DNA of 64,000 nucleotides, from NCBI RefSeq assembly GCF_024138395.1, contig NZ_JAMYDU010000004.1, positions 186,001-250,000 on the forward strand, written 5' to 3'. This DNA comes from Pseudomonas mandelii (lineage in GTDB: Bacteria > Pseudomonadota > Gammaproteobacteria > Pseudomonadales > Pseudomonadaceae). This document shows, one piece after another, positions 1-9,159 of this stretch. The notes under the pieces were generated by a model. It was not told where the DNA came from and did no database searches. It saw only the letters and a list, made by a program, of their open reading frames with translations. Each line of letters begins with the position of its first letter. Position 1 is the stretch's first letter. The position numbers were made by a program, and so were the translations under genes.

Positions 1-10
1 AGGAGAACAC

Positions 11-1561
11 ATGAGGCTGCCAATAGTTACACAGCGCGAGGTGCTACGACTCGCGAGCGACCCCAGGCTGTCGAATAGGGCGATTGGTTTATTAGCCAAA
101 GTGTCCCACAACACTGTTCGCACTATTCGCGATCAGTTGGCCCAGTGCGGGCAAAGCTGGGAAGAGCTGAAGCACCTTGATGACAAAGCGCTCGCGGAGC
201 GTCTGCGGACTCAGCCGAGAACCTCACCTCAAAGGAAAGCCTACCCGTCATGGCCCGCCGTCCACGAACAGCTAAAACTTCCTGACATCACCTTGGAGCT
301 TCTATGGCAAGAGTTTCGTACGAGCGAGCCAGAAGGCGTGTCATATGCTCAGTTCACGCGGCTCTATCGAGAGTGGGTCAATATGCAAAAACTGAGCATG
401 CGACAGATTCACCTCCCCGGAGACAAGTGCTTCGTGGACTTTTGTGGCAGGACAATGCCTGTGACAAACCCGGACACGGGAGCGATCAGCCAAGCCCAAG
501 TATTCGTGGCAACACTAGGCGCCTCGGGCTACATTTTTGCCACCGCGGTGAACAGTCAAACGACCCCAGACTGGCTCAAATGCAACGTTCTGGCCCTGGA
601 GTTCTTCGACGGGGTTCCCCGGTTCGTTGTTCCTGATAATTTGAAGTCAGCAGTGACTAAAAACACGAGAGATGTGGTGACCTTAAATCGTGCCTACGCC
701 GAGTTTTCTGAGCACTACGGATTTCAAATTTACCCCGCCAGACCGCGTAAACCGAAAGACAAGTCGCTAGGTGAAATTGCCGTTCAACTGGTACAGAGGT
801 TCGTTCTCGCAAGGCTGAGAGCGAGCACTTTCTTTTCCCTAGAAGAGCTCAACGAGAAAATCAGCTACTGGGTCGATGAGCTAAACAGTCGAATCACACG
901 GACGTACCCAAAGAGCAGAACCAGCCGCTTCCTTGAGCTTGATTATCCAGCCCTCAAGCCTCTCCCAGAAAAGCGCTACAGCTACAGTCAGTGGGTGTAT
1001 CAGGTTCGGGTAGGTAGCGATTACCACGTTGCATTTGAGGAGCACAGCTACTCCGTCCCTTATCACTTTGCGAATCTTCTTGTCGATTTGCGCGTGCGAG
1101 ACGACTGGCTCGAAATCCTTCATCAGCGCCGTGTCATCGGATCGCACAAGCTGAATCGCCAGCGCGGCACTAGCACTCTCAAAGAGCACTTGGCCCCGAA
1201 TCACAGCCATTTCCAAGACTCCCAGCCGGAAACGCTGATTGTATGGGCTGAGACTATTGGGCCGGAAACGCTCCGTTTCGTGAAGGACAACCTCAACCTG
1301 CGGAAAGATTTCGCGACCGGTTTGAAGGCCGTTATTGGCCTGAAACGCGACGTTCGCAAGGGGGCGATCACGCCGTCACGCCTTGAATCCGCGTGCGGCT
1401 ATGCCAATAGCTTGAACATCCTGAGTTCTGAGCGGCTACGGTCGATCCTTCGGAACGAATCTGACCTGCGTCCTAACTACCAAAGATCCGCCCCCTTGGT
1501 CGAACACGCCAACATTCGCGGTGCTGAATACTACGCCTCACAAGGAGATGAGCCGCAATGA
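11..1561 (+). CDS. istA: IS21-family transposase IstA
   Basis: This is the DDE transposase of an IS21-family element; it cuts and joins the IS ends together with IstB. The 516-residue product is full length for the family. A helix-turn-helix occupies about residues 20-45 and the integrase-like core runs from about 135 to 300. The likely catalytic triad is D143 (in FVDFCG), D209 (in VVPDNLKS) and E255 (in KSLGEIAVQ). AGGAG at the first bases of the window supports the ATG at 11. The stop overlaps the istB start in an ATGA, as usual for IS21 pairs. The left IS end is outside the window. Identification is firm; activity is not shown. Confidence 0.95.
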   Translation: MRLPIVTQREVLRLASDPRLSNRAIGLLAKVSHNTVRTIRDQLAQCGQSWEELKHLDDKALAERLRTQPRTSPQRKAYPSWPAVHEQLKLPDITLELLWQEFRTSEPEGVSYAQFTRLYREWVNMQKLSMRQIHLPGDKCFVDFCGRTMPVTNPDTGAISQAQVFVATLGASGYIFATAVNSQTTPDWLKCNVLALEFFDGVPRFVVPDNLKSAVTKNTRDVVTLNRAYAEFSEHYGFQIYPARPRKPKDKSLGEIAVQLVQRFVLARLRASTFFSLEELNEKISYWVDELNSRITRTYPKSRTSRFLELDYPALKPLPEKRYSYSQWVYQVRVGSDYHVAFEEHSYSVPYHFANLLVDLRVRDDWLEILHQRRVIGSHKLNRQRGTSTLKEHLAPNHSHFQDSQPETLIVWAETIGPETLRFVKDNLNLRKDFATGLKAVIGLKRDVRKGAITPSRLESACGYANSLNILSSERLRSILRNESDLRPNYQRSAPLVEHANIRGAEYYASQGDEPQ

Positions 1562-2304
1562 AGTCAATCCTAGATACTGCCCAAAACCTCATGACTCTTG
1601 GTCTGCACGGGATGGCCGTGGCCTACGAGCGACAGCTTGAAACACCTGCGCTGCTGAAAGAACCATTCGATACAAGGCTTGGTTTAATGATGGACGCCGA
1701 AAATAGCGAGCGTGAGAGCAGAAAGGTTGGACGCTTGCTAAAGGCCGCGAGGCTTCGTGAGAATGAAGCCACAATGGACAGCATTGAATTTAAGGCGTCC
1801 CGAGGCATAGACCGGAATACTGTCATGTCCCTCGGGGAGTGCGAATGGTTGGCGCGACGTCAGAATGTGATCATCACAGGCGCTACGGGTACTGGCAAAA
1901 CTTGGCTCGCTTGCGCACTCGGAAACCAGGCCTGCCGCCTTGGACGAGCGACGCTGTACCGCACTGCCACGAAGCTTTTTGAGGAGATCTCACTGTCTTA
2001 CGCTGACCACACCATTCCCAAGCTGCGTCGGCAATTGATACGCGCAGAATTATTGATCATCGACGATTTGGGCATCGGTGGCATTGACTCCCAACTCGGA
2101 CCATTCCTCCTGGACGTTATCGATCAGCAGTCACAGAACGGGTCATTGCTGATCACAAGTCAGTACCCTAAAGAAAAATGGTATGACCTGTTCTCTGACC
2201 CCACGATTGCCGACGCAATTCTTGACCGTATCGTTCACAAGTCCCACATCATCGAACTGAAGGGCGAATCAATGCGAAGGATCAAAAGTCGCAAACGGGC
2301 GTAA
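1558..2304 (+). CDS. istB: IS21-family helper ATPase IstB
   Basis: IstB is the AAA+ helper that selects and remodels target DNA for IstA. The 248-residue product has a Walker A motif GATGTGKT at 108-115, a Walker B LLIIDD at 165-170 and the sensor-like ITSQYP typical of DnaC/IstB ATPases. It overlaps istA by 4 bp, which implies translational coupling. The length is normal and no frameshift is visible, so the IS may be intact. The right-end repeats of the element start 23 bp after the stop. Confidence 0.95.
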   Translation: MKSILDTAQNLMTLGLHGMAVAYERQLETPALLKEPFDTRLGLMMDAENSERESRKVGRLLKAARLRENEATMDSIEFKASRGIDRNTVMSLGECEWLARRQNVIITGATGTGKTWLACALGNQACRLGRATLYRTATKLFEEISLSYADHTIPKLRRQLIRAELLIIDDLGIGGIDSQLGPFLLDVIDQQSQNGSLLITSQYPKEKWYDLFSDPTIADAILDRIVHKSHIIELKGESMRRIKSRKRA

Positions 2305-2327
2305 GAGCATCCGGCATGCGTCTATGG

Positions 2328-2387
2328 TGGTCAATACGAATGCAATTGGTCAAGTCGAATGCAAACAGGTGGTCAAGTGCAATGCAA
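2328..2387 (+). repeat. IS21 right-end triple transposase-binding repeats
   Basis: Three imperfect 18-bp direct repeats lie at 2328-2345, 2347-2364 and 2370-2387, each of the form TGGTCAAnnnnAATGCAA. Multiple terminal repeats of this kind are the IstA-binding sites at IS21 ends. Their place just after istB marks the right end of this copy. The same triple repeat recurs without istA or istB at 23327-23389. Confidence 0.8.
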
Positions 2388-2473
2388 CCACCTATTTTTC
2401 AATACCTTTCGCCATATCGGAATTCGGCCATTTGCTATGCCCATTTTGGATCGTCGTCCTTTATCCGACACGT

Positions 2474-2683
2474 TCAGAATGGATCTGGGCCACCCTCAAC
2501 ACCCGTAAAAGTGATTTCAGGGGGTTCCCCCTCCCGCTGCCACCCGAATTGATAAAGCAGCCATTGGTAGGCGCCTTCCTGGCGGTCAGCCACGAGCAAA
2601 AGCGTCCATCCGACTCGGAGTAGTAGATTCGCGTTTTCTTCACTACGGGTACTGGTCAATTTAGTCGTCTTGTCGATGCTCAT
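2474..2683 (-). CDS. Small conserved-looking hypothetical protein
   Basis: A 69-residue leftward ORF encodes a soluble, mixed-charge protein with the stretch LLLRVGWTLLLVADRQ and a tryptophan-rich middle. It reads like a real small Pseudomonas protein (no low-complexity or frame-shadow character), but I recognise no domain. It sits about 90 bp beyond the IS21 right end, so the IS inserted just downstream of it. No partner gene is obvious and no function is offered. Confidence 0.5.
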   Translation of the reverse strand: MSIDKTTKLTSTRSEENANLLLRVGWTLLLVADRQEGAYQWLLYQFGWQREGEPPEITFTGVEGGPDPF

Positions 2684-3038
2684 CTAGCAACCTCATGCTG
2701 AGACCATTGATGAAAGATAGCCTTGAGCCCGCCTGACCACATCTGAACGGTTCGGGTTACGCTAATTGAGGTGGCGCAAGCAAGGTCCGTCCACTCACTC
2801 TCTTCATCCAATAATGACCGCCAGAAATCGGCTAGAAGCGGAGGCTTGCCTGCTGTCGGTTTTGAGGCCTAGAACAGCAGCGAAATGTATGGATGCCGCT
2901 AAAACGAGCGCCGCATATTGGATAAGTTCTTCATCAGTGCGCATGCCAGGCCAATGTGAGGCAGCATCGCTATATGGACATGATGATAGCGAAACGATAC
3001 CGTCGATGGAGGAAAATCATTTAATTTGGAGCATAGAT

Positions 3039-5219
3039 ATGGATGTCTTAGATATTAAATTAGAGAATTGCTATGGAATTCAAAAACTTGATGCCAAGTT
3101 TGATTTCAAAGGGACTCAGAAAACACCAGATGGCTCAGCCTTCTCGATCTATGCGCCGAACGGCTTCATGAAGACGTCGCTTGCGCGGACATTTCTGGAC
3201 TTCCAAGAAGGACGTGACAGCCAAGACCTGATTTTCCCGACACGTACAACCATCCGCGCAATCACAGCCGAACCTGCTGCCTCGATCACCCCCGACTCCG
3301 TGTTTGTCATCAAACCCTATGTAGAGCGTTATTCCGGCTCTGGAACCTCGACATTACTAGTAAACCCCAAACTGAGGGGAGAATACGAAGAGGCGGTGAG
3401 AAATATCGAGTCGACTCAAGAAGACCTGCTGAAGACGTTGAAGAAAGCTTCAGGGTGGCCAGGTAAAGCGTCTCCCGTATCCGAAATAAAAGAAGTCTTC
3501 AAATTTACGAATCCGTATGAATTTTTCGCAGAACTAGCAGGTAAACTTGACGGCGATACTAGATTCAATGATTTGTCCTATATAGAAATTTTCAACGACA
3601 AAACGATATCTGCGTTTAAGGCCGGCACGCTCCATCAACAGCTTCAAGAGTACATGTCTAAATATCAAGAGTTGGTGGAAGGCTCTCCTCTCCTCAGCAA
3701 GAAGTTCAACCATGCCGGAGCCAGTGATGTCTCTAAAAATCTTCAAACAAACGGTTTCTTTGAAGCTAACCACACCCTAAATATTTCTAATGGAGGGGTA
3801 AGGACTGAAGTTTCTTCTGCCAAGGAGCTGGAGGGGTTAGTTCAGGCAGAAAAGCAACGCATCTTGGGCGACAAAGAGTTATCTGCGAGGTTCGATGCGG
3901 TTGATAAACAGCTGCAAAAAAATGCTGAGCTAAAAAAGTTTAGGGAGTATTTGACACTCCATCCGGAAATACTCCCTGAACTTGGTGATTTTGAAAAATT
4001 CAGAAAGAAGCTGTGGTTCAGCTACTTCAACGTAGCTCAATCAGCTATGAAAATTTTCGCCATGGCATATGCTTCAGCAAAGGACGTAATTGCGCACACG
4101 GCAAAGCAGGCCCAGGAAGAAAAAACCAAATGGGCTGCCGTTGTCACTCAGTTCAACGAACGGTTTTATGTTCCCTTCAAGCTGGTTGTTCAGAATCAAC
4201 AAGACGTAATTCTCAAAGGCGAAAGCCCAAAAGTCACCTTTGAATTTCATGATGGCCAAGAAACCTGTGGTGTCGAAGAGGAAAAGCTGCTTCAGGTTCT
4301 CAGCCAAGGAGAGAGGCGGGCACTTTACATATTGAATGTCCTTTTCGAAGTACAGGCACGCCGAGAATCGAACCAGACTACCCTGTTTGTCGTTGATGAT
4401 ATCGCGGACTCATTCGACTACAAAAACAAATACGCCATAATTGAGTACTTTAATGAAATTTCCAAGGTCAAGTTTTTTAGACTGCTATTTCTAACTCATA
4501 ATTTTGACTTTCACCGAACAATTAGCAGCCGTCTCAATATTGCTAGAGAGCGAAGATTCTTTGCGAGAAAAGATCAGCACGCGCTAACATTTGTACCGGA
4601 AAAATATCAGAATAATCCATTTATTATTTGGAAGAAGGGACTAGCCAAGAACCCAGCTTTTCTAGTAGCGAGCATTCCTTTTGTGCGAAATCTAGCTGAG
4701 TACTGCCACGGGACTACTAGCCAGCACTACCTGAGGCTGACATCCCTTCTACACATAAAAGCAGATAGCAAGGCTCTTACAATAGCGGATCTTGAGTCAA
4801 CGGTTAAGGCCACGCTATCGGACCAGGCAGCATTATCTCTTCCAAATTCCACATATAGCGCCCTTCAACTAATATACGATCAAGCGGAAGCACTCGCCGC
4901 CAATGCTGCGGACGATGTCGAACTAGAATCTAAGGTGATTTTATCCATTGCCATCAGGCTAAAGGCCGAAGAATATATGATTAATAAAATAAATGATGCC
5001 GCCTTCGTATCGGCTATCAGCAGGAATCAAACATTCGAGTTGTTCAACAAATTTTCATCAAACCTATCATTCGGTAATGATGAAATCATGGTGCTCTCGC
5101 AGGTGAATCTGATGACTCCTGAAAACATCCATCTCAACTCTTTCATGTATGAGCCTATATTGGATATGTCAGCACTTCATCTTTATGATCTGTACGAAAA
5201 GATCAAAGCTCTGTCGTGA
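3039..5219 (+). CDS. ABC-type ATPase, PrrC/RloC-like (probable defence)
   Basis: The product is a 726-residue ATPase of the ABC/SMC-like AAA_13 type. A P-loop variant APNGFMKTS lies at about 39-47, the ABC signature LSQGERRAL near 420, Walker B plus D-loop VVDDIADSFD near 450 and an H-loop LTHNFDF near 487. Charged, coiled-coil-prone sequence separates the P-loop from the signature. This architecture is shared by PrrC and RloC anticodon nucleases and other phage-defence ATPases. The C-terminal 200 residues show no nuclease motif I recognise. I chose the ATG at 3039 because GGAG lies about 8 bp upstream; the open frame extends further 5' but that part does not look coding. The base composition is more AT-rich than in the ICE backbone, suggesting separate transfer. 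Confidence 0.7.
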   Translation: MDVLDIKLENCYGIQKLDAKFDFKGTQKTPDGSAFSIYAPNGFMKTSLARTFLDFQEGRDSQDLIFPTRTTIRAITAEPAASITPDSVFVIKPYVERYSGSGTSTLLVNPKLRGEYEEAVRNIESTQEDLLKTLKKASGWPGKASPVSEIKEVFKFTNPYEFFAELAGKLDGDTRFNDLSYIEIFNDKTISAFKAGTLHQQLQEYMSKYQELVEGSPLLSKKFNHAGASDVSKNLQTNGFFEANHTLNISNGGVRTEVSSAKELEGLVQAEKQRILGDKELSARFDAVDKQLQKNAELKKFREYLTLHPEILPELGDFEKFRKKLWFSYFNVAQSAMKIFAMAYASAKDVIAHTAKQAQEEKTKWAAVVTQFNERFYVPFKLVVQNQQDVILKGESPKVTFEFHDGQETCGVEEEKLLQVLSQGERRALYILNVLFEVQARRESNQTTLFVVDDIADSFDYKNKYAIIEYFNEISKVKFFRLLFLTHNFDFHRTISSRLNIARERRFFARKDQHALTFVPEKYQNNPFIIWKKGLAKNPAFLVASIPFVRNLAEYCHGTTSQHYLRLTSLLHIKADSKALTIADLESTVKATLSDQAALSLPNSTYSALQLIYDQAEALAANAADDVELESKVILSIAIRLKAEEYMINKINDAAFVSAISRNQTFELFNKFSSNLSFGNDEIMVLSQVNLMTPENIHLNSFMYEPILDMSALHLYDLYEKIKALS

Positions 5220-5657
5220 AAGCTAGCTATAGCTACGGTATGGAGTTTGTTGCTGTGGCGTTCGCTGGATAAATGCACTAACCTGCCCCGCCCAATTTAC
5301 GTTAGATAACAAGTCGCTTAAATCCGGCATGGTCGGTCATCACATCGAATTTAACCAGCACACCGATTGTGTGATGACTAGCTGCGAGTCCTGGCAACGC
5401 AGTTGGCGAAAGGCAGAAAGCGGCCGATAGAGGTGATTGAATCGTGCCTATATAAGACGAGGACAACACACGGTAGCTGAGCCGGGTTTTAAGTAGGGAC
5501 GTGGTTTCGGCATTATTTCTGTGGGATTCTCCGACCCTAAACGTTTTCACACAGCTTGGACCCATACCAGACGGTCGGGAAGCTGAGACCATGCAAGAGA
5601 CAGCTCGCAATTTGTGAACGAAGGGCGACGCGCCTGTTCCGCGGAGCTGGCGCTGGC
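5220..5657. other. Intergenic stretch without a convincing gene
   Basis: These 440 bp separate two convergent genes. Open frames here are short and lack ribosome-binding sites. The only notable sequence is CGTTTTCACACAG at 5542-5554, which recurs inverted at 8767-8779 on the other side of the nuclease-NTPase gene. Confidence 0.6.
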
Positions 5658-7943
5658 CTAGCGATCAAGGAGAGGGGTAAAAAGGTCTCGAAGGGCGCGG
5701 TCGTCAAACTTTTCCCCGTCCCGCTTACTCGATGACGGGATACTCGGAGAGGAGGCGCGACTGCTTCGGTCTTCAATCTCGCCTATGCGATCCTCGATGG
5801 CTGAGACGGCGCTATTCAACTTAGCGTCCGGCACACCAAAACGTGGCGCGAACTTTTTCAAGGCATCGATCCGGTCCGATAGCGAGGACTCGCTATCATC
5901 CTCGCGAATGCGACTAGTGTTATCCTCGAACTCTTCGAGCACAGCCGTCTGCAAAGCACAGGTAATGCTGTCGGGCAGCCCATTCGCAGCGTCCACTGCA
6001 TCCACAAGGGTGGAGAGCATGTCACTTGAACTCCACCGTATAGTGTCGGTAAGGGCCTTTTCGATGAGTTCTAGGAATTCGGCTTCATAAATGAACGGCC
6101 GGCCATAACCCCTGCCGTCCCGCAGGGAAAAGAACTCGATCAGAGCCTCCCCGTCTGACCATGCACTGAAGCCCTGCTGTGGATTTCGCGCGATCTTGAT
6201 AATGCTGTCGGCAAACCGCCGGTCGTCAGTGATCTCCCACCAATCCATCAGCATCCGGAGCCGCCTGGAGTTTGCGGCATCATTGTATTCGAGTGAGCGG
6301 GCGTCACCGGCTCGGGGACGCCAGTGCGGGCGCTCTTCGATCATCTCGACCATATCAGCGCAGGCTCTGGCGATCTTCGCCTGGTCGGACTCGCTAAGCC
6401 CAGACGGATGCACGAAGTCCCAAAGGCTCGACAGCCAGTCGATTGAGCCCGCCGTAGGGACAAGGCGAATAAGGAGATCTGTGTCCAACAGGTAGGTTGA
6501 GAGATAGTCTTTGAGCGAAGGATTGAGAAAAGAAACCGTTGGCCCGTCGATGTTGACGACATTGACGAAGCTACCTTCCATAATACGAAGGGCTTCTTCG
6601 AAATCTTTAGGACCGTGTGCCAGACCGTAGGCCGTGCTCATCGAGGTATGCAGAATATCGAAAGATGAGCGAAGAGTCGTGATTGAAATCCCGTATTCTG
6701 ATAGGAAAAACATCGCCATCAGGAGATGCCTGCACCGGTGATCAATGTGCGTTCGGAAAGCGGTGTCCCAAATCTGGCTTGGATTGTTCAGGGCGCCGAT
6801 AAAGGCAGCGGGATAGTTGGCGGGTTCAATGTCACCAACGCGAAATGCATCGGTCATTGCCTCGATGACACGTGGGTTATAGTTCTTGTGATCAACGATT
6901 TCCGGGAGCTTCTTACTCTCTAATAGCGCCAGGATATGCGACTGAGGCGTCTCTGACACGAAAAGATGATTGTAGAGAATCCGCGCTTTGATTCGACGAG
7001 TGTAAATGCCAACATCGAGTACGTACTTCGTCACATCGAGGCGCTGATCACCAAGATGTTCAGAGACTCTACGGGCTTCCTCAAATATATAACCCCTCGT
7101 TGTCAGAATGAAACGGGCATTCGGTGAGCGACGTATGCGGCTCATGAAGCGCGCAAGGTCAGAATCTTTATGCGCCAATGCTTGTCGATCAAGGGCGACC
7201 TTTCCAAGAAAATCATCGAAAAGAAATATTTGCTTTTTGCCGTCGTTAATGGCGGCGAAGCCGTCTTCCAAACTACGGATGGGAATAAGCTCCCACTCCT
7301 CGCTTAGAAAGGTATAGCAAAGCATCTCGGCCAGTGTGGTTTTGCCGACTCCCGGCGGCCCGGATATGATGAGAAGCCGATGCTTTTCAAGCGTAGCCAG
7401 TGATTCGTCGAAGCTTGGGTTTGATGCGTAGACACGAACCTTTTGTTCGATGTCTTCACGTGTTAGCGCTGCAAAGGTATGGGCCGCCGCATGTACGACC
7501 CGCTCCAAAACACCCACGCCCGAGAGCCAGAGTTTGATGTGTGACTTGAGGATGTCTGGGTACTTCCGGAGAAGACCATTGAGGTCCTCCGGACCAAAAA
7601 TATCTGCCTCAGATTTCAGACTTGGTCCTATGAGTGGAGAGAGCCTACTTTTGCCAAGCGGAGTAAACCTACTGGAGGTCGCGAGGATGTAACGGGTGGG
7701 AGCCAGCCTATCGATTGAAGAACGCTCGCGCTTCATGGCCGCCGTTAATTTGCTGAACGGCGAACCTTCATAATGCTTCGCCTGGAGAACAACGTTTCCG
7801 CAGGCGTGCGCGTGCCGACCGTCAATACCACCATCTGGGCCTGCGCAGAATGCCTCAAAGCGAAGCCCTTCTTCTTTTCCGATGAGGTCCCGGACGAGAT
7901 CCTCAAAGTCCGCCGATGAGAGATTTCTGAAGTCATAGCTCAT
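5658..7943 (-). CDS. Mrr-type restriction nuclease fused to nSTAND NTPase
   Basis: This 761-residue protein combines an N-terminal PD-(D/E)xK nuclease with a STAND-type NTPase. The nuclease motif is D41 (GPDGGIDG) with Q54-x-K56 (VVLQAKHY), as in Mrr-like endonucleases. The NTPase has Walker A GPPGVGKT at 195-202 and Walker B IFLFDD at 239-244, followed by a long helical C-terminal region that probably senses the trigger. Fusions of nuclease effectors to STAND NTPases are known anti-phage sensors (Avs-like proteins). I chose the ATG at 7943 because GGAG lies about 10 bp upstream and the MSYDF start matches where homology should begin; the frame is open for 60 more codons 5'. It stands alone and converges with the ATPase gene. 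The defence role is inferred from architecture. Confidence 0.75.
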   Translation of the reverse strand: MSYDFRNLSSADFEDLVRDLIGKEEGLRFEAFCAGPDGGIDGRHAHACGNVVLQAKHYEGSPFSKLTAAMKRERSSIDRLAPTRYILATSSRFTPLGKSRLSPLIGPSLKSEADIFGPEDLNGLLRKYPDILKSHIKLWLSGVGVLERVVHAAAHTFAALTREDIEQKVRVYASNPSFDESLATLEKHRLLIISGPPGVGKTTLAEMLCYTFLSEEWELIPIRSLEDGFAAINDGKKQIFLFDDFLGKVALDRQALAHKDSDLARFMSRIRRSPNARFILTTRGYIFEEARRVSEHLGDQRLDVTKYVLDVGIYTRRIKARILYNHLFVSETPQSHILALLESKKLPEIVDHKNYNPRVIEAMTDAFRVGDIEPANYPAAFIGALNNPSQIWDTAFRTHIDHRCRHLLMAMFFLSEYGISITTLRSSFDILHTSMSTAYGLAHGPKDFEEALRIMEGSFVNVVNIDGPTVSFLNPSLKDYLSTYLLDTDLLIRLVPTAGSIDWLSSLWDFVHPSGLSESDQAKIARACADMVEMIEERPHWRPRAGDARSLEYNDAANSRRLRMLMDWWEITDDRRFADSIIKIARNPQQGFSAWSDGEALIEFFSLRDGRGYGRPFIYEAEFLELIEKALTDTIRWSSSDMLSTLVDAVDAANGLPDSITCALQTAVLEEFEDNTSRIREDDSESSLSDRIDALKKFAPRFGVPDAKLNSAVSAIEDRIGEIEDRSSRASSPSIPSSSKRDGEKFDDRALRDLFTPLLDR

Positions 7944-8450
7944 GCTGCATTTTACTCCAATCCGCGCCAAGGTCAGGTCGCTAATACTCGTCTGACAGAA
8001 GATCATCCACAGGTACCTTTGCCGTCGAATATAACCGGATGCTATCAGCATGACGCGTGAGTAAGGAGGCGAGGCGGAGTGCCCGGAGGATCGACGATTT
8101 CGCGCTGCCATCTGATAGTACAACGATGTTTAAGACAGCAAGCGGTTATTCAACAACGTCAAAACGATTGAATTTCTCTACTGAAAGTCTTAGCCCCGTT
8201 ACCAGACCCGATCCCTGAAGAGACGGGGAGCGGGGGTAACCCTGAACACTTCTGCGCCAGAGTGGGATCTGAATATCAGACGCCTACTTTTCTGCTGTAA
8301 ACACGCGCCTAAAGCTTCAGCAGAATCGACCCAATACAGCCAGTGAAAATTGGCGGTGACCGACCAGCATCGGTCGATCGTGAGGTGGAGCCGAGCCCGT
8401 TCGGCTACCCCCCAGACGCAACGCTTAAAGCGAATAAACACTTCACCTGT
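7944..8450. other. Upstream region of the nuclease-NTPase gene
   Basis: About 500 bp with no convincing gene. It must hold the promoter of the leftward nuclease-NTPase gene. I could not pick out a reliable -35/-10 pair. Confidence 0.4.
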
Positions 8451-8691
8451 TTACTCGTATATTTTTCCGCAGTACAAAAAATTAGCGAATTGCCGCCAAG
8501 GATTGGAGCCTTGAAGCCCCTGATCGACGCCAAAATTACTGGCTTCGGCCCATGCAATAGCTCCGTCTAGGAAGGCTTCTATCGTCCCCTTTTTCCCAGT
8601 CACCATTCGATTTGTCTTCCGCCAGGGCGTGGGCAAAAGCCAGAAAGGTATTGGCGTCCTTGACCTGATCCAATTGCTCATGAAGCTCCAT
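8451..8691 (-). pseudogene. Frameshifted DUF7660-like protein gene
   Basis: Starting from the ATG at 8691, one frame reads MELHEQLDQVKDANTFLAF and continues to ...NGDWEK. The sense then jumps one base into the next frame, TIEAFLDGAIAWAE through QFANFLYCGKIYE to a stop at 8451. Together the halves make one compact protein of about 80 residues of the DUF7660 kind (ending FANxLYxxxxYE). The shift falls at a G/A homopolymer near 8585-8598. This could be a true mutation or a sequencing indel. Such proteins are often found as stand-alone or immunity-like genes, but the function is unknown. Confidence 0.6.
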
Positions 8692-9159
8692 GGGTTTCTC
8701 CGCTCAAAGTCATAAGTAGCTCGTCGGATTATCCATCGAGCAAATAATGTCCGCTACTGGCCGAGACTGTGTGAAAACGGTTTTCAGTGCGACAGGTACT
8801 CAAAACCGGACTGGAAATCGCGCTTCTACGCGAAATCCACATCTGCTGACGTGCCGATAAATTTCAGATTTAACGTAGACGCGCACACTTCAATGTAGGC
8901 GAAGCGTTTTTACACACTCTGGGCCGATTACTGCCCGTCACGAACGGCAGAAATCGGCCAAAAGCCGCCGATCGGGTCAGGCGACTTCCGGCCCGCTTAC
9001 GTCATTCAGAACTGGCTAATTGGCAAAAGTCAGACAATTGAGCGCGTCTATGAAATCAGGGGCGATTCACCCTCAGCCCGAGAGTGCTGAACACGCCCTC
9101 CTTGAAGCACTGCGTAATCAAGCACTCTTGTCATCGAAGCCTACGGCCGAGCTCCACAC
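8692..9159. other. Intergenic stretch, no gene seen
   Basis: No plausible coding region is visible. It contains the inverted copy (CTGTGTGAAAACG, 8767-8779) of the 13-bp sequence at 5542-5554. The last 100 bp must contain the control region of the DsbA-family gene, whose ribosome-binding site is weak. Confidence 0.4.

Noticed and set aside
2766..3038. 5' extension of the ABC-type ATPase reading frame
   Set aside because: The extension begins at TTG, has no ribosome-binding site and does not look like conserved coding sequence; the ATG at 3039 has GGAG at a good distance.
5302..5610. Leftward 102-codon ORF between the two defence genes
   Set aside because: Low-complexity composition, no start signal and no recognisable family.
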